Shown here in pieces: positions 27,078 to 27,754 of a stretch of 27,754 nucleotides of DNA. Source of the DNA: Jimgerdemannia flammicorona (Eukaryota > Mucoromycota > Endogonomycetes > Endogonales > Endogonaceae); the NCBI GenBank assembly GCA_003990745.1, contig RBNI01000702.1, forward strand, positions 1 through 27,754, read 5' to 3'. Positions within the stretch are counted from its first letter, which is position 1, and each line of letters starts with the position of its first letter. The notes beneath the pieces are model-generated. The model made no database searches and was not told the origin of the DNA. It worked only from the letters and a program-made list of their open reading frames with translations. The position numbers were made by a program, and so were the translations under genes.

Positions 27078-27743
27078 CAATCCTTTTTCATAGAGCTGCT
27101 TCTTTTTATCCTTGGTGGGAGGTCTGGGTCCTCTGGGGTTTCGCTGGTTCCTTTGATCATATCTTTGATCATATCTTTGGTCATTTCTTTGATCATTTCT
27201 CCTGGTAGGATTTCTCCTATCTTAGTTATCCTTCTTGTGTTCTTGATTTCATGGAGCTTGTGCAGCAAGGATTTCGCGGGCTCTTCTTTGTACTTGGGCA
27301 AAGCACTATGAGTAGTGGGGGCATCCTTGGGAAAGACCTTGTTCCTTGATCTTCTGGGTGAGCCAGTCTGGTAGGGCTGCAAAGAGATGATTGGCTTTGG
27401 TACCATTGATGGCCAAATTGTTCTCCTGATAGGTAAGTCCAACTGTTTTGAGATAGGCATCCATTCTGGTGGCAAAGGTCTCTAGATCTTCTTCGCCATT
27501 CTTATGGAACTTCATCTGGGACAGTTTGTTCCAAGTTTCTTGTATGTAGGCTGCATTTCAGAATTTGGTCAGTAGCAAGGCCTTGAGTCCTGGGCCTGCT
27601 TCGTGGTCATCCCAACCTGGTCTATTGTTGCCAGGTACTTGTCCATTGACTTGAGGGCGGGCTTCCCAGGTTACTGAGTGTTGTTCCAAGATTCGCCAGA
27701 ATTCGCCTGCTGTTTCAGTAAAGAATGTGGCTACTGTTTCTAC

Positions 27744-27754
27744 TTTTTTTTTTT
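27744..27754 (-). mobile_element. Probable poly(A) tail of a further LINE inserted in G3 gag
   Basis: At least 11 T end the window directly after CTAC, in the middle of gag. The same arrangement (TTAC then poly-T) marks the L1a insertion at 7021-7025. In copy D the gag continues here without a T run. A minus-strand LINE beyond the edge is the simplest reading. Confidence 0.5.

Larger units (their letters stand above)
22821..27743 (-). pseudogene. gag-pol: Gag-Pol polyprotein of gypsy copy G3, one frame with nonsense mutations
   Basis: A single reading frame of 1641 codons runs from 27743 to the TAA at 22823-22821. It covers gag, dUTPase, protease, RT, RNase H, integrase and chromodomain with no frameshift, broken only by in-frame stops. 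These lie in gag (one each of TGA and TAG before the knuckle, then TGA and TAA), at 26768 in dUTPase, before protease, after protease (about 26100), in RT (25244-25242 and near 25070), RNase H (about 24604, 24460) and integrase (23714-23712, 23606-23604). Many are TGA where the family has Arg, fitting CGA to TGA change. The gag start is missing because the window ends in poly-T at 27744. The product would form virus-like particles and carry out reverse transcription and integration; this copy cannot. Confidence 0.88.

Noticed and set aside
26945..27475. 176-codon minus-strand ORF over the end of gag
   Set aside because: It is one frame away from the gag frame, which carries the CCHC knuckle and is in frame with pol; its repeated KDMIK is the shadow of an Arg/Asp/Gln-rich gag linker.
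1..27754. CRISPR arrays, bacterial operons, riboswitches, tRNA or rRNA genes
   Set aside because: None seen on either strand by reading; the content is eukaryotic retroelements throughout.

Overview
The window is a stack of retrotransposons from a eukaryote, most likely a filamentous fungus and perhaps a basidiomycete. This rests on the chromodomain Ty3/gypsy elements with a dUTPase domain (a type I recall from Phanerochaete), the two-ORF LINEs of broadly L1/Tx1-like type, and mutational decay concentrated at CpG. The species cannot be named. I found no tRNA, rRNA, CRISPR array or ordinary host gene.

Layout. 1-231 is unidentified flank with one open minus-strand frame. 232-3877 is an old plus-strand gypsy copy (D): 5' LTR 232-966, primer-binding site, decayed gag. 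It is interrupted at 1170-2807 by a retroposed transcript made mostly of a 9-bp minisatellite, with AATAAA, poly(A) and a 15-16 bp target duplication. 3878-7024 is a second gypsy copy (G2, minus strand): 3' LTR, 3' accessory ORF relic, end of pol. A 5'-interrupted LINE (L1a, minus, 7025-9320) lies in G2 and a nearly complete LINE (A, minus, 9321-15129) lies in L1a. A 28-nt spacer separates A from a head-to-head LINE 5' fragment (B, plus, 15158-15727). B is interrupted by a third copy of the same LINE family (C, plus, 15728-20558), which is interrupted by the youngest gypsy copy (G3, minus, 20559 to 27743). G3 ends at a poly-T run at the window edge that looks like the tail of another LINE.

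The gypsy family reads 5' LTR, PBS, gag with CCHC knuckle, dUTPase, Cys-rich linker, aspartic protease, RT, RNase H, integrase and chromodomain in one Gag-Pol frame. A gap follows with a TATA box, then a separate 276-aa 3' ORF whose stop codon overlaps the polypurine tract. In G3, Gag-Pol has many stop codons but the 3' ORF is intact. The LINE family has a 170-nt 5'UTR, ORF1 (about 614 aa), a 12-nt gap, ORF2 (endonuclease, RT, Cys/His C-terminus) and a short 3'UTR with poly(A). Every copy visible here is damaged, so any new activity would need machinery encoded elsewhere.

The most interesting items are the SVA-like minisatellite retrocopy, the intact accessory ORF with its own apparent promoter, the dUTPase inside the gypsy polyprotein, the head-to-head LINE pair, and the stepwise loss of a TGACGTCA element across LTRs of increasing age.
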